From Cryptomeria japonica (taxonomy: Eukaryota; Streptophyta; Pinopsida; Cupressales; Cupressaceae), in NCBI RefSeq assembly GCF_030272615.1, contig NC_081414.1:811987069-812051068 (forward strand): a stretch of 64,000 bases of DNA. The letters are read 5' to 3'. This document shows, one piece after another, positions 1 through 11,713 of this stretch. The first letter of the stretch is position 1. Each line of letters opens with the position of its first letter. The notes beneath the pieces were generated by a model. It was not told the origin of the DNA and ran no database searches. It worked only from the letters and a program-made list of their open reading frames with translations. The position numbers were made by a program, and so were the translations under genes.

Positions 1-1523
1 AATCTGAGGGTTTTGGGTCCCTTCAAACCCCAGTGTATGGGGTTTCTGGTCCCCTCAAAACCTGTTTTCCCTTAATAAAAAATAATGCACTTCAACCTCC
101 CATATTGGTTACCATACAGTAATGGTTGACATCAATGACAACATAATGCCAACACTTTGTATGCCTTTAAACCCAATAATTTTAAATATTATAATCTGAA
201 TATGGAAGCCAAAAATTTAATCCTATATAGAATGAACTAAAATATCTTAAATAAAACAAAGAAAAAAAAATTATAAAACAAGAAGAGGAGAATAAAAGAG
301 TCTTTTGAAATTTTATCGTCCCTCCCTGTATCTCTTAATCAAATGAACATTTCCCAGATCCCCTTCCAAGCTTCACCCTGTTCAAAATCTCCAACATGCA
401 ATCAAAGTTAAAATACATGTTTCTCCTTCCTTTCCAATTGTAAATCCTCCTTCTTGACCTTCCTCTTTGCTCGTGACTTCATGCCATATTTTTTATTATA
501 ATTGATAATATTAAAAAGAAAAAAATGCCACTTCAAACATGCACATGCAACATGCTTATGGCCCACAAAAAATAACTACGTGAAATTGTTCCCCTAGAAA
601 TCTTTAAAGGAGCTGAAGATGTGATGCTTGAGGATGTCAAAGCCCAAAAAAAAAAAAAATCTAACCTCCACTAAATTCATCCATTCACTATAAAAAACCA
701 ATATAGAATGCACTACAGTCTTGAGAAGCTTCAAAATAAATTTGTTCATCATACCTAGCTTAGAAAGAGAGAGCATGTCATCTCCAATAATGGTGCAAAA
801 TCGAGTAGAGATTTTGTCGAGACGCTTGACCTCAAAAATGTAAGAAATAACCTTCATCTTTCCCTCAACAAATTTATGAGATAAGAAACAATCGAAGGCC
901 TTTTGAGCAATATGGTGCTTCTTATTTTGTTCAAGCAACATTTTAAGGCTTGTCTCAATCCCAAAATAGGGTCATAGGTAGTGAATCATGCATGCACCTA
1001 TTTCATGCAAAACGTAATGGTTCTGTAGAGAGCATCAAATCATAGGGACAAGTGGTGAAAATTTGATTAGTTTTTTCTTTGCATAGGCATGCAAACAACC
1101 AATTTTATTTTAAAATGGCTTTTTGTTTACAGAGAACACTGATTCCATTGTAGATCCTCTTGGTGAAAATGTAAAAAAATAATTAAAATATTAAAATATA
1201 TAGATTTTGAAAAATTCAGTTTTAGATCTATAAAAGGGTATTTTTTACATTACAAAAAAATATATTATTTATACGAGTAGGAGTTGTTGAAACATCAATT
1301 TTTTAAAAATAAAATAAAATTGGTAATTAGAACTAAAATGGTATAAAGTATACATTTAGTAGACAATTCCAATTGGAAAATTTTTGGCCCATATATAAGC
1401 TAGCTATAATGAATATCCAAAGATCATATGTTTGACTAAAAATAATTTTTAGTTAGAATTACTTAAATTTACTTGCATTGATAAGTTGGCCTGAAATGTG
1501 ACACAGTTTTCTTCTTTTACACA
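1..1523. other. AT-rich nongenic stretch left of the microsatellite
   Basis: No convincing gene. The stretch is AT-rich with several A-runs and short scattered open frames. The only coding-like trace is the minus-strand segment at 594-941, listed separately. I could not align it by eye to the missing left half of the element B LTR, so it is either pre-insertion host sequence or unrelated repeat debris. Confidence 0.6.
594..941 (-). pseudogene. possible copia gag (UBN2-like) relic
   Basis: A 115-codon open stretch on the minus strand. Its middle (residues about 30-75, with a motif like KISTRFCTIIGD followed by KFILKLLKTV) resembles the central helix region of plant copia gag, where a TRF-type motif is followed about 25 residues later by an I-L-R-S-L-P-like motif. 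No zinc knuckle, protease or pol follows. A poly-A run in the genome encodes the FFFF near the C-terminus. This is pattern resemblance only; it may equally be a chance open frame. Confidence 0.28.
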
Positions 1524-1985
1524 GATAAATAGATAGATAGACAGATAGATAGATAGATAGACAGATAGATAGACAAACACAAAGATACATAAATAGATAG
1601 ATAGACATACATATAGAAAAGAAGACATATACCTAAATAGACTGGAAGATCGAAGATATATACATAGACAAACAGAAATACAACCACACATATAGACAAA
1701 TAGATAGATAGATAGACAAATAGATACATAGATAGATCGATAGATAGACAAACATATATACATACAAATAGATAAACAGAGAGACATACAAACATCTAGA
1801 AAGATAGATAGACAAGCAGGTAGATAGATAGATAGACACACAGATAAATAGACATGTAAACAAATAGATAGATAGATAAATAGAGAGATAGACAGAGAGA
1901 TCAACATATAGATAAATAGGTTGATAGATATATAGATAGACAGAAAGGTAGACAAATAGACAGACAGACAGACAGACAGATAGAC
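1524..1985. repeat. GATA/GACA compound tetranucleotide microsatellite
   Basis: About 460 bp of degenerate (GATA)n and (GACA)n with occasional AAAT, CATA and GATC variants. It is contiguous with the left edge of the truncated element B LTR at 1987. Long open frames of the LSIYLSIY kind on the minus strand are by-products of the repeat and are not annotated as genes. Confidence 0.95.
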
Positions 1986-1986
1986 A

Positions 1987-2618
1987 AATGAATGTGTGAA
2001 GAAAGATAGCAAAACTTGTATTTTCTGATAGTGCGAAGATCAAAGGAGTTGAGAGATGAAATCTATGTGATATTGTAATATTCTGAATGGGATCTTATTA
2101 GACATAGAAGGTGTTATATTGAGATCATTTGTACTTGTTGTCTCCCTAACAGTTGCACCAAGAATATTCTCTTACAAGGTCACTCCTCATAGGGTGTTGT
2201 CATATCATTAAATCCTCTAACTAGGTGATGCATTAAATTGTGTTTGCAAATCCTAGTAACTTGGGTAGCTCGTAACAGGGATGGTCCTCATAGGGGTTAT
2301 TGTATAGCTCTTAAATGGGAAAAGACACTTCTAATAGGGTGTGCCCCTAACCGGGTGTTGTAGACCTTAACCGGTCAGATCTCTATACTGCAGATGGTGG
2401 ATCTTGTGGGTACTAACTCCGACCATGGTTTTTCCCATTTGGGGTTTTCATGTATATGCTATTGTGTCATGTGGTTTATGTTTCATGTGGTGATTGCATA
2501 CTTGGTATTATTTATTTTATGCCTATTGAGTTTTAAGTTAGTAAAGTTGATTATCAGATTTGCATTGCTTTTACTTGGACTGATTCACCTCCCCTCTCAG
2601 TGCCTTATAAGTTCATCA
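1987..2618 (+). repeat. truncated 5' LTR of element B
   Basis: Matches the right half of the 3' LTR (16490-16516 joined to 17313-17935) nearly base for base over about 630 bp, and ends in CA at 2618 just before the primer site. The left half, which should begin TGTTGGCATTTGATC as at 8165, is absent and replaced by the GATA/GACA tract. Near its end it carries the TGATTCACCTCCCCTCTCAG tract shared by other LTRs in this window. Confidence 0.88.
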
Positions 2619-2620
2619 AT

Positions 2621-2632
2621 TAGTATCAGAGC
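2621..2632 (+). other. primer binding site of element B (Met-tRNA type)
   Basis: TAGTATCAGAGC lies two bases after the LTR end. It differs at one position from the canonical plant copia site TGGTATCAGAGC, complementary to the 3' end of initiator methionine tRNA. Confidence 0.85.
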
Positions 2633-2713
2633 CTAACTTCCTCAAGGCTTAACCACTTGTAAGGGATTCCTTATCCTAAGGAAAACATGGGGGAAGAAAT
2701 AAGTTATTGAGAA

Positions 2714-3815
2714 ATGGCTAGGGAACTTTCTGGAACCAACAAAGATCTTGAAACCCTAAGAGGCAAGTACAAAGCTTCACTATCTAAATGGAAAGAATTG
2801 ACTGAGCAGTTGTTGGAGATTTCCGAGAGTAGTTATTTTGATGGAGCTAACATTGATGCATTGGTTGAAAAAGTGGAGAAGCTAAATAGTGAGAAGGATA
2901 ATCTTAGAAGAGAGTTGGAAGCAATTACAATTCGGATGATGAGGAACTAGAAACAAGAAGGAAAGATGAAGACTAGATTAGAGATAAAGAGCATGAAATC
3001 TTCAACATCAAACAAGAAAATGCTACCTTATATGAGCATTGTCATGACTAGAAAGAAGAAAAAATTGCATACAAGTAGATCTAAATATGACTATGTCACT
3101 TAGAGAGACTCTCATGAAAAGGAATGAAGATCTTACAATGGAACTTGTTGACATTAATGAGAAGCTTGATAAATTCAATAAGGGTTCTTTAATGCTTAAT
3201 AAGAAGATACAATATCAAAGGATGAACAATGACACAACTAGGATAGGCTACTCTACATTTGAAAAGGGTGAACCTTCCAATACTAAGAACAACTTACATG
3301 AAGGAAAATTTATACCTAAAGTTCAGAAACCCACTAGTAAGAAAGCTTACAAACCTATTTGTTTTTACTGTCACAAACCAGGACATACTACAAATGTGTG
3401 TAGAAGCATATCTGAGGAAAACACCGATTATAGACCTAACACCAGATATGTGCCTAGTATATTTGAAGGTTACTATTAAGAATGCAATATGTATGGACAT
3501 AGATTAGTTTAATGCAGGTATGGAGAAAACATCCCAGCACCTCACATGAGCACAAGACATGCTGGTGATTGGAGAAGGAATTATGATAATCGTAGAAACA
3601 TGAATTGGAAAAAACCCTATCCTAATCAATTTAGTCCTTATGAGATGGAGAAAAGAATTAATGTGACTTGCATAATTTGCAAAAACTTTGGACATGTAGC
3701 TATGAATTGCAGAAGAAGAAAAGGGAGAGGAAATGTAGGACCTTGGAGAGCATCTAGAATGGCCTGCTATCATTGTCATAAACCGGGACATATTGCCAAG
3801 TTTTATAGAATGTAA
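2714..3815 (+). pseudogene. gag of element B, three CCHC zinc knuckles, broken
   Basis: Nucleocapsid-type gag relic in at least three open pieces (2714-2950, 3087-3479, 3546-3815) separated by stops and frame changes. The first piece is charged and coiled-coil-like. Three zinc knuckles of the C-x2-C-x4-H-x4-C type follow: 3360-3401 (CFYCHKPGHTTNVC), 3669-3710 (CIICKNFGHVAMNC) and 3765-3806, where the last cysteine is tyrosine. Three knuckles in a row is more than the single knuckle usual in plant copia gag. The protein would package element RNA in cytoplasmic particles. Upstream lies the primer site. Downstream there is no protease or pol but an unidentified passenger region. It is not functional as it stands. 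Confidence 0.82.
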
Positions 3816-4429
3816 AAGAATAAATGGGTAAGTCACTCTGCAAATCAAAAAAGGGAAGAAGATAGCAGAAGTTGAAGAAACTAGACTCAAGATGGATAAG
3901 ATCTGGAAGAAGAAGAAGAGTGATGAAAAAGCCTCAAAAGATTCCAATTCTTTATCGAGTGTGGAGAAATATTCATCAGAAAACTAAGGTGTTTTTACAA
4001 CTTGGGGTTTGCATATTATCAAATCTTGAGATGTACCTCAGAATTATATATTGTAAGTTGATTTATGCATTTGGATGTTTTTGATAAGGTTTTTAAAATC
4101 ATTAGCGATAATGCATTTAAGAGTATTTTAAATGTTTAAGGGTTTTGTCGGTAAAGAGCATTTATTGAAAATTATAGAAAGCAAATAAATAGAACTTTTT
4201 AGTTTCATTTGTCACTTTACGATCTTGAGAAAACCTAGAGAGCAATCTAGAGAAGTGAGGAGTGTGACAACAACATTCAATCCATTCTTCAATAACCTAA
4301 AGAAATCAGAGTAAAGACTTTGTTCGGTGATCAGACTGTTGAGGGTTTTCTTTGTTGAAAACCTAGTTTCAAAGCTAAAAGGTATTTATTTGAGAATTCT
4401 TACTCTATTTTTAGAAATTTGCTTAGTTA

Positions 4430-5960
4430 AAATGGATACTTTACATCTTATTGATATGATGGAGAGGGCACAACCATAATTTCAAAGGAATAGATATAAG
4501 TCCAAAGAAACAAACCATGTCGGTGCATTGTTTGGTGTACCAAATGGTGTTTTGCATATTGAGGATGTAAGATCCTTCTACCACTAAAAATTAGATGATT
4601 TGGGTGTAGTATCAATTTTTACATCAATTCAAGACTTTGTGCGATAAGAAGGGTATCTTCAAATAGTAATTTAAGAGAATCATCGATAAAGGGTTTCATC
4701 ATTCAATACTTTATTGATGATTTTGATGACGAGCTAATCAAATTTGTCCCGAGCCATGTTCATGATCAATTCATGTGGTTAGAGAGACCGCACAAAATCA
4801 TAAAAGAGGAAATCCATGTGGTAACTGGTTTCTTCTCAACCACGAAGTACCATAATTGAGATCAGTGTCCAAGAATGAAGTAGAAAATCTCACATGATCA
4901 AACTAAGATGGAAGAGCTATGTCTGTAAATAATATAAATTATCCTACTATCAAATTTTGTTCGATTTTGATAGGATATAGAATTTTATACTCTAACAGAT
5001 TGAACAACATACCAACAACAACTATTCATACTACATATTGGATGATTAAGGTGTTGACTATGACTTGACAAAAGCTTTGAGAAGCCAATTAATAAAAAAA
5101 TTGGAACCTGTCAAGAAAGACAAGAAATTTAGATTCAAATTTGGTCAACTAATTATGGGTTTGTTCTTTTATTTCTAAAACTTTTTCCCCATTATTCGTC
5201 ATATTCAATGGATATCTGGTACCTCTGCATTGGTGCAAATAAAGAATGGTATCTAGATAATCAGGGACAAGTTTGATGATATCATATGGGGATACTTCAA
5301 GAAATTTCAAAAGAAAATGTATGCACAAGAGAGGATATCAGGTGAAGTAGTAAACAAGTATGAAGATTCCATATGTTTCATGGTTGGTACAGATACATGC
5401 ATGATGGAAGTTTTAATTCCTCGAACCACATGGGTAATGGCAATGGGATATAAAGTAGATAAGGATCTACTCATTTCCTATGTTGATAATTTGTTAAGCC
5501 AACTGGTAGATGCCATTGCACAGAGATTTGGAACTTACCTTGAAAAACTACTACAAGTTCACTCTGAACTGCAACAATTAGTAATTGATAAGAAGGTTAA
5601 GGAGAAAATAGAAGCTATGGCTGAGCAGAAAAACATTTCAAAGGTGTAGCTAGTAGTAGGAAAGGCCAAATATACAGCTGAACAAGGAGGCACTTCTAGT
5701 GTGCTAACTAGTCTTGTAACTGGTAAGACTAGAGCTACCAGAGATGCAGAAAAGAACAAAGAAGAAGATAAGGCTAAACCTATTGAATCTAAGAGGGATA
5801 AGCCCTCCAAACTACAATTCAAAAAGAGAAGGAAGATTGTGGCTACTCTTGCTACACCAGAACAAACTCATAAGAGAAAAAGAGGAAAGACACTCAAACC
5901 GATAGATGAAGAGGCCACTGAATCCTAGGAGGACAAAAGGCTACTAAGAGAAAGTGTTAA
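4430..5960 (+). pseudogene. passenger ORF of element B, N-terminal part, function unknown
   Basis: Several open segments read as one decayed gene: around 4500-4590 (a piece with HVGALFGVPNGVLHIEDV), 4700-4857 (a piece with VPSHVHDQFMWLERPHKI), about 5050-5170, and 5317-5928. The last ends in a lysine/arginine-rich tail (KKRRK, KRKRGKT) that could be a nuclear signal. Stops and frameshifts break it. It has no zinc knuckle, aspartic protease, reverse transcriptase or integrase signature and I do not recognise the family. It occupies the place where pol would be, so the element may carry it as cargo, or it may be a divergent second structural protein. That it continues into the 6130-7870 segments is inference from spacing. 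Confidence 0.5.
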
Positions 5961-6129
5961 AAAGAAAAAGAAAACTTGTAAGGGAAAGACCTCAATTATT
6001 ATAACTTTATAAGATTATTTTAAGAAAAATGACGTTGTATATAAATGTCTATGGAATCTATAAAGGTTATGGAATCTATAAAGGTTTGAATGTATTATTT
6101 GAACATTTATCTGAAGTTAGAGAAGGGAA

Positions 6130-7870
6130 ATTCAAGATGCAGTCATCTTTAGTACGAATAAGTATAGAAAATCACTCACTGAGTTACAACGACTGATTCC
6201 CAATATTTTATATGATCTTATTTATGCAAGATGGCAAGGTGCCATTATACATGATAAAGAATTCATTGATTATACATTGAGACATTTACAACTATAACTA
6301 CAAAAGAAGAAATTGAATAGTTGAAAGTTGAAGTAAAGGAACTGCACAAATCATAGAAGAGACTGACAAGGATGCTCATCGGTGAAACAGAATCAGTCTT
6401 AAAAGAGATTGAAATTATGCTGAAAAAGGCTTTAGGCCTTGTCACTAATGAAGACAATGAGGATGATAACCTTGTTAAATTAAAGGGAGAATATTTTCCT
6501 GAGGGTGTTAAGTCTCTAGACCTTGAACCAAACAATAAACATCTACAAGATGATCCTATTGACACTCAACCAATAGAAATAGAAGATGATGATATCGATA
6601 ATGCAGTTAATGATGACATAGATAATATTGACAATATCAAAGATAATGTAAATGTAGTGGATATTGATGTACAATTGGATGATTCCCAAGAGCAACAACA
6701 AGATGTAAATAATGAAGGTGAAAAAGAAACTGATAAGAGTTCAAGAGAGAAACTAGTGAATGATCAATCCATAGAATCACAAAATCCATCGGTAGATGTA
6801 ACTACATATACAAATGTAAATGATGTTACAAATAACAGGCATAAGGATGTGGAAAAGAAGTCAGAGGACATTTCTACTACAGAACAAAGTATGGAAATTC
6901 AATCACCAACAGTAAAGGAACATTGTGTTGAAAGTCGACCACCACCAATCACTGCAACATTACAGAATGACAAGGGAGAGAAAGAGAAAGAGAAATTAGA
7001 AGAAAAGATAATAAAGGAGAAGAAGAAGAAAACTATGACTGATGATGATGAGGACTCCATGAGCATAAAAGGTCCTATAGATATGGACAATCTAAGCTCC
7101 CCGGACTTAATGGATATTGCTACTAATATGCAATCCCATGAATAGAAGAAGAGGTTGAAAGAACAACAACGAGAATTAGAGACTATTAGGACTACTGTTG
7201 AATTTTTGTTAAGTCTCCTATTGGAGACAGATACAAATCATCTAAGTACCCCAATTGCTAAACTTGGACAGTTAGTTGTTAATAGAAGTGAACCTAAAAT
7301 CACTTGAAGAAGCAACATATTCCTTAGTAGAAATAGATTACAAGAAGAGAAGGGTAGAGAAATTGATTTCATAAATTAACACAAGTAAAGTTGCTTTAAC
7401 AATGAATAAAGATCTTTTGAAAATCGAATTAGAAACTAGAGGTAACATATTGGCCACTATATCCAAAGTCTCAATATTCTATTCTGACTTAAAGATAAAG
7501 AGGGAAGATATAGATAAGGAACTAGAAAGGACAAGTGAAGAATTTATACTAGTACAAGACTCTGCTTTAGCTTTTGGTAAATTAGTTGATGTTTTACATC
7601 ATATATTAGAAGTAGATGATTTTGAGCAAGTGAAGCAAATCAGATCATTGAAAGAGGTGAAGACTCACTTGGTTCCCAATGTTGAACTTCTCTGAAGAGC
7701 ATATAAGGAGTCTGAAGCAATGTTGGCTACCCTAGAGATGAGAACTAGTGATGCTATGGAAGATTTTGCTACACAAATTTTGACACATGTTGAAATAACT
7801 AAGACACTATTAGAAACATGGGAAAATAAACTTCAGCAATTAAATTTTTGTTTAGTGACATTTTCTTGAG
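6130..7870 (+). pseudogene. passenger ORF of element B, acidic coiled-coil-like C-terminal part
   Basis: Open segments at 6372-7145 (257 codons) and 7402-7695 (97 codons), with further coding-like stretches between and after them. The 257-codon piece starts with a short helical region, then a very acidic Asp/Asn/Ile-rich block (residues about 60-110), then Lys/Glu runs (residues about 195-220). The later piece is helical and charged without aromatic core motifs. No enzyme motif is visible. The composition resembles low-complexity linker and coiled-coil segments of plant retroelement accessory proteins, but I cannot name a family. Directly downstream are the purine-rich tracts and the 3' LTR. 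Confidence 0.45.
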
Positions 7871-7974
7871 AATTGCATTGTAAAGACTTCAAAACTCTCA
7901 TATCTATCTATATATGCAGTCTTTGATGACAATTTTTATGTAATATATTTTAATTCTTTATTTGGAATTGTTGT

Positions 7975-8164
7975 CAAAGGGGGAGTAGACTTAAGTGTCA
8001 AAATTTTGTTTTATGGTATAGTGATTCAATTTGTTAGCAGTAATTACTAAGGGGGAGTATGTGTTGGTATGAGTCCATGTAATCTATATATAGTCACTTT
8101 TTGTGTTGCACATTTAGTTGAACTTTTTTTTCTCAGTGTTGCCATCAATGCCAAAGGGGGAGAT
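7975..8164 (+). other. polypurine tracts of element B (three copies)
   Basis: Three purine runs of the type AAAGGGGGAG occur near 7976-7986, 8049-8057 and 8152-8163. The last directly abuts the 3' LTR start TGTTGG at 8165 and is the likely primer for plus-strand synthesis. Repeated tracts upstream of the 3' LTR are a known trait of the SIRE/Maximus copia lineage. Confidence 0.75.
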
Positions 8165-8202
8165 TGTTGGCATTTGATCATTTGGTCAACTAGTAATGTG
8201 AT
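8165..8202 (+). repeat. element B 3' LTR, first fragment
   Basis: Begins TGTTGGCATTTGATC immediately after the polypurine tract and is cut at 8202 by copia A. It resumes after the duplicated GTGAT at 15911. Confidence 0.85.
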
Positions 8203-9738
8203 TGATAGTTCTGATACTTAATATAAGTATAGATCCAATAGCCAAGAAGATGAGAGGGGCGGGGGGTGAATCATACAAACTTAATCATCTATAAAAACAT
8301 CAGATTCAACCTCGGTAACATATATATCGGTCATATAACCAAAAACTATCAAACATACAAACTCAAAAGCATATGAACAATATAAACCTCATAACACCAG
8401 ATTTAATGTGGAAACCCAAATAGGGAAAAACCACTGTGGGATTTCGGACCCACTAAGAAATATACTCTTCTAGAGTATGCTTGTTTAAAAGCAAATCCTA
8501 TTAAAGATTACAAACACATTGCTAGATGTGACCCGGTTAAGGGATTTCCCTCAGATATATTAGGATCTTCACTTTGTTAGAAGTGACCTTGTCAAAGGAT
8601 TTCAAACACTCAATCACAATGTCACCTTGCTAGAGGATTTACATATAAGACTGTTAAGTCCACTCAGTTAAGATATTTTCTATCACTTTCACAAAATAAT
8701 AGTAATAAAAATCTATCTGCAACTTCACATCTAAAATGCTAAAGCAGATTCCTATTTGTTCAATACAATCTAGACATAGAACTAATCTTGTCTATCTGTT
8801 GGGCATCAATACTCTATTATTCTAACAGGTCTTTAAGCTTCTGTGCTTGGTAATCACTATGTAGCATCCGTGCACATACACTTGCCCACATACCTTGTTT
8901 ATCAATTGTTTCCTATTTATAAACAATCTTCTAACCGCTTAATCTTCTTGATCACATTTCCCATGATCAATCATAGCCATCAGATCTTCAATCTTGTCCA
9001 GATTCATTTTATCTTTTGATCAAAAAATGTTTTACCCCACCATGGAACTTGCATATTCACCTTGGAACTTGTGCTAGGGTAATACGGTTCAATCTGAGCT
9101 ATAGATCTTCCTGTCGACTTTCCATTGCCTTAGATTTGTTAACAAACATCTTCCACGACTTACCAATCATTGATCTGCTCCAGCTCATCAGCTTCTTTCA
9201 TTAAATATCACATGTAAACATTTAATGCATTCTGTTATAGCTTAGTTGTAACTCAATGAATACTAAACTTCACTCGGTAGACATTTTTCTTTCATTAACC
9301 TATAACGATAACCTTAGGGTTTACCAACTAGGTTCCTTAGGGTTTACCGACTAGGTTCTTTTCTTGATAACATAGTATAGTATTAACCTTTACATTTTAC
9401 AACATATGTATGATGTTAAAACAATCTAAAACATCATGATCTCATCATTGTCTGACTCGGTAGTAGTTGCCCATTGAATAAATTATCCCCTTATTCATCA
9501 TATTCTTTCCTATGTCTTTTACCGACTTCTTTATAATCTTCATATCATACTTCTCAAGATATGGCAACATCATACTGAATTAGAAAATCAATTTCTTGAC
9601 ATCAATGACAAAATAATAATATCAACATAGTAAAACATCTTTAATCAGTTATGTCCATAATCATCAACAACCTTTTCAATATCCTTATTGAAATGTCAAC
9701 AATCTTTCATTGTCTGTTATAATGTAATATTGCCAACA
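8203..9738 (-). repeat. copia A 3' LTR
   Basis: Starts TGATAGTTCTGATACTT and ends ATATTGCCAACA on the plus strand, so it is bounded TG...CA. It matches 14409-15905 apart from scattered substitutions and small indels: it keeps a short duplication around 9047-9070 and about 20 bp near 9290 that the other copy lacks. It contains two TTAGGGTTT telo-box-like motifs at 9314-9322 and 9337-9345, and a G-run tract near 8250-8270. Confidence 0.95.
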
Positions 9739-9905
9739 ATCTCCCCCTTTGGAATTGATGGTAAAACCAATTAATTTGACCTTTAAAAGATTTGGATTGT
9801 TGTGATTCTGAAATGCTTGAAATGCTCTCCCCCATACATTAGACTTTTCCCCCTTTGGTAGGTCTTCTCTCCCTTTGGTAGGTCTTCTCCCCCTTTGACA
9901 ACAAT
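9739..9905 (-). other. polypurine tract of copia A plus extra PPT-like copies
   Basis: On the plus strand ATCTCCCCCTTT follows the LTR directly at 9739-9750, which is the functional position for the minus-strand polypurine tract. Further CCCCCTTT-type copies lie between about 9825 and 9900, partly as a tandem unit of about 20 bp (TTTGGTAGGTCTTCTCCCC-like). The short open frame running through here on the minus strand (9783-10157) is untranslated 3' sequence read in frame and not a separate gene. Confidence 0.75.
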
Positions 9906-10153
9906 GCCAAAAAGAAAAGAACTAAAACATAATTTCTTTTTGTAAGAAGTTATTTCCTGTTGTTGTGTATCAACTGAGTCTCGGTCAGAGCATTTGTCTT
10001 TAATTACTGTTTCCTGTAACATTCTCTTTATTATTAATTCCAGTATTACTTCCAGTACACTTTTAGAAAACATTCTAAAGTATGTCACTCCAGCATCAAA
10101 TCCCCAATAGATATTCAATGGAGTCATCAAATTGATGTTGTCACTGAACTTGG

Positions 10154-11704
10154 TCAATGAGTAGAAGATAGGGGTAGGACCCCTAACTTACTTCTGAGAT
10201 ATTCAAAAGTGTCCTTTGGTAGTGGCTTGGTGAAGATATCTGCTATTTGCTCCTTTATGCTAACATATTCCAACACCACTTTCTTCTCTTGAGCTTCTTC
10301 CCTAAGATAATGATATTTGATAGATATGTGCTTTGTCTTAGAGTGCATAACAAGATTTTTTGAAATATTAATGGCACTAGTATTGTCACAGAATATAGTT
10401 ACTGGCTTGATAACTTTCTCATTTATACCTTCCAATAGTTGTTTGATCCATGCAATGTTGGTACAATTTAGTGTTGCAGCAATATATTCAGCTTCGGCTG
10501 TTGACTGAGAAACACATCCTTGTTTCTTGCTAAGCCAACTCACTAGTCTTTCTCCTAAAAAGAAAGCTCCTCCACTTGTGCTTTTCCTATCATCAATGTT
10601 GCCTGCCCAATCAGCATCAGTATAAAATTTTAAATCAAAATCATTTCCTTTCTGATATACTAAGCCATAATCTTTAGTGCCTTTCAAGTATCTAAAAATT
10701 CTTTTGATTGCCATCATGTGTGTTTCCTTAGGATCTGCAGAGAATCTTGCAACAATACCTACTGCATGTGCTATATCTGGCCTACTGTGAACAACATACT
10801 GTAGTTTTCCAATCATGGATCGGTAGAGTGTCTCATCAATAGATGCAAATTCATCATTCTTTGATAGTTTACAGTTGGTAGTCATAGGAGTACTTACTGG
10901 TTTTGAATCCTCCACTCCAAATTTCTTCAAGATTTCTTTTATGTACTTGGATTGGGTAATGAAAATCTCATTTTCCATTTGCAGTATTTGTAAGCCTATA
11001 AAATACTTTATCTCACTGATTAATGACATCTCAAATTCTTTGCTCTTTTCATTTCCAAATTTCTTGCATAGAGAGTCATTTCCACAAAATATAATATCAT
11101 CAACAAATATGGCTGAGATCAGTATTCCATTTTCATCATTCTTCATGTACATGTTGTTGTTCTCACTTGTCCTTATAAAACTAATCTTAATCAAATAAGA
11201 GTGCAATCTCTCATACCATGCTCTAGGTGCTTGTTCTAGACCATATAAATCTTTTTTCAATTTACATACCCGATCTTTATTATTGTCTTCAACAAATCCT
11301 TCAGGTTGTTCAATGAAAACTTCTTCTTCTAATATTCCATTCAAAAATGTAGATTTGACATCCATTTGATATACCTTGAAGTTCTTGAAAGCAGCATATG
11401 CCAACAATGTTCTTACTTCTTCAAGTCTAGCAGCAGGTGCAAAAGTTTCACCATAATCAATTCCTTCTTCTTGGGCATAACCTTTGAAAACTAGTCTTGC
11501 TTTATTCCGAATGACCTCACCTTTTTTATTTAGCTTGTTTCTAAAGATCCACTTTGTACCGATTACATTTTTGTCCTTCAGTCTTGGGACTAGTGTCCAT
11601 GTGGCATTCTTCTTGATTTGATCAATCTCTTTTGTCATAGCATTTATCCAATCTTCACTATTAAATGCCTCTTTCAATATTCTCGGTTCAAATTTAGATA
11701 TCAA
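10154..11704 (-). CDS. copia A reverse transcriptase and RNase H
   Basis: 516 codons, open throughout, forming the C-terminal half of the polyprotein. Reverse transcriptase motifs run from TKWIFRNK (about residue 50) through [14 protein letters not shown] (about 110) to the catalytic [10 protein letters not shown] (about 195; plus-strand 11085-11115). RNase H follows with [17 protein letters not shown] (about 365) and STAEAEYIA (about 405), then the conserved IADIFTKPL tail near the end. Together these make and process the cDNA in virus-like particles. The given start is only the first methionine after an in-frame TAG at 11714-11716. In the ancestor this domain was fused to integrase. This is the best-preserved pol segment in the window. 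Confidence 0.93.
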   Translation of the reverse strand: MISKFEPRILKEAFNSEDWINAMTKEIDQIKKNATWTLVPRLKDKNVIGTKWIFRNKLNKKGEVIRNKARLVFKGYAQEEGIDYGETFAPAARLEEVRTLLAYAAFKNFKVYQMDVKSTFLNGILEEEVFIEQPEGFVEDNNKDRVCKLKKDLYGLEQAPRAWYERLHSYLIKISFIRTSENNNMYMKNDENGILISAIFVDDIIFCGNDSLCKKFGNEKSKEFEMSLISEIKYFIGLQILQMENEIFITQSKYIKEILKKFGVEDSKPVSTPMTTNCKLSKNDEFASIDETLYRSMIGKLQYVVHSRPDIAHAVGIVARFSADPKETHMMAIKRIFRYLKGTKDYGLVYQKGNDFDLKFYTDADWAGNIDDRKSTSGGAFFLGERLVSWLSKKQGCVSQSTAEAEYIAATLNCTNIAWIKQLLEGINEKVIKPVTIFCDNTSAINISKNLVMHSKTKHISIKYHYLREEAQEKKVVLEYVSIKEQIADIFTKPLPKDTFEYLRSKLGVLPLSSTH

Positions 11705-11713
11705 ACATGTGTT

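Noticed and set aside
1449-2043. Several overlapping minus-strand open frames of up to 187 codons with LSIYLSIY repeats
   Set aside because: They are translations of the GATA/GACA microsatellite in successive frames and carry no independent coding signal.
9783-10157. 124-codon minus-strand open frame downstream of copia A pol
   Set aside because: It reads through the polypurine-tract repeats of the 3' untranslated region, and its counterpart in F (53041-53443) is not open.
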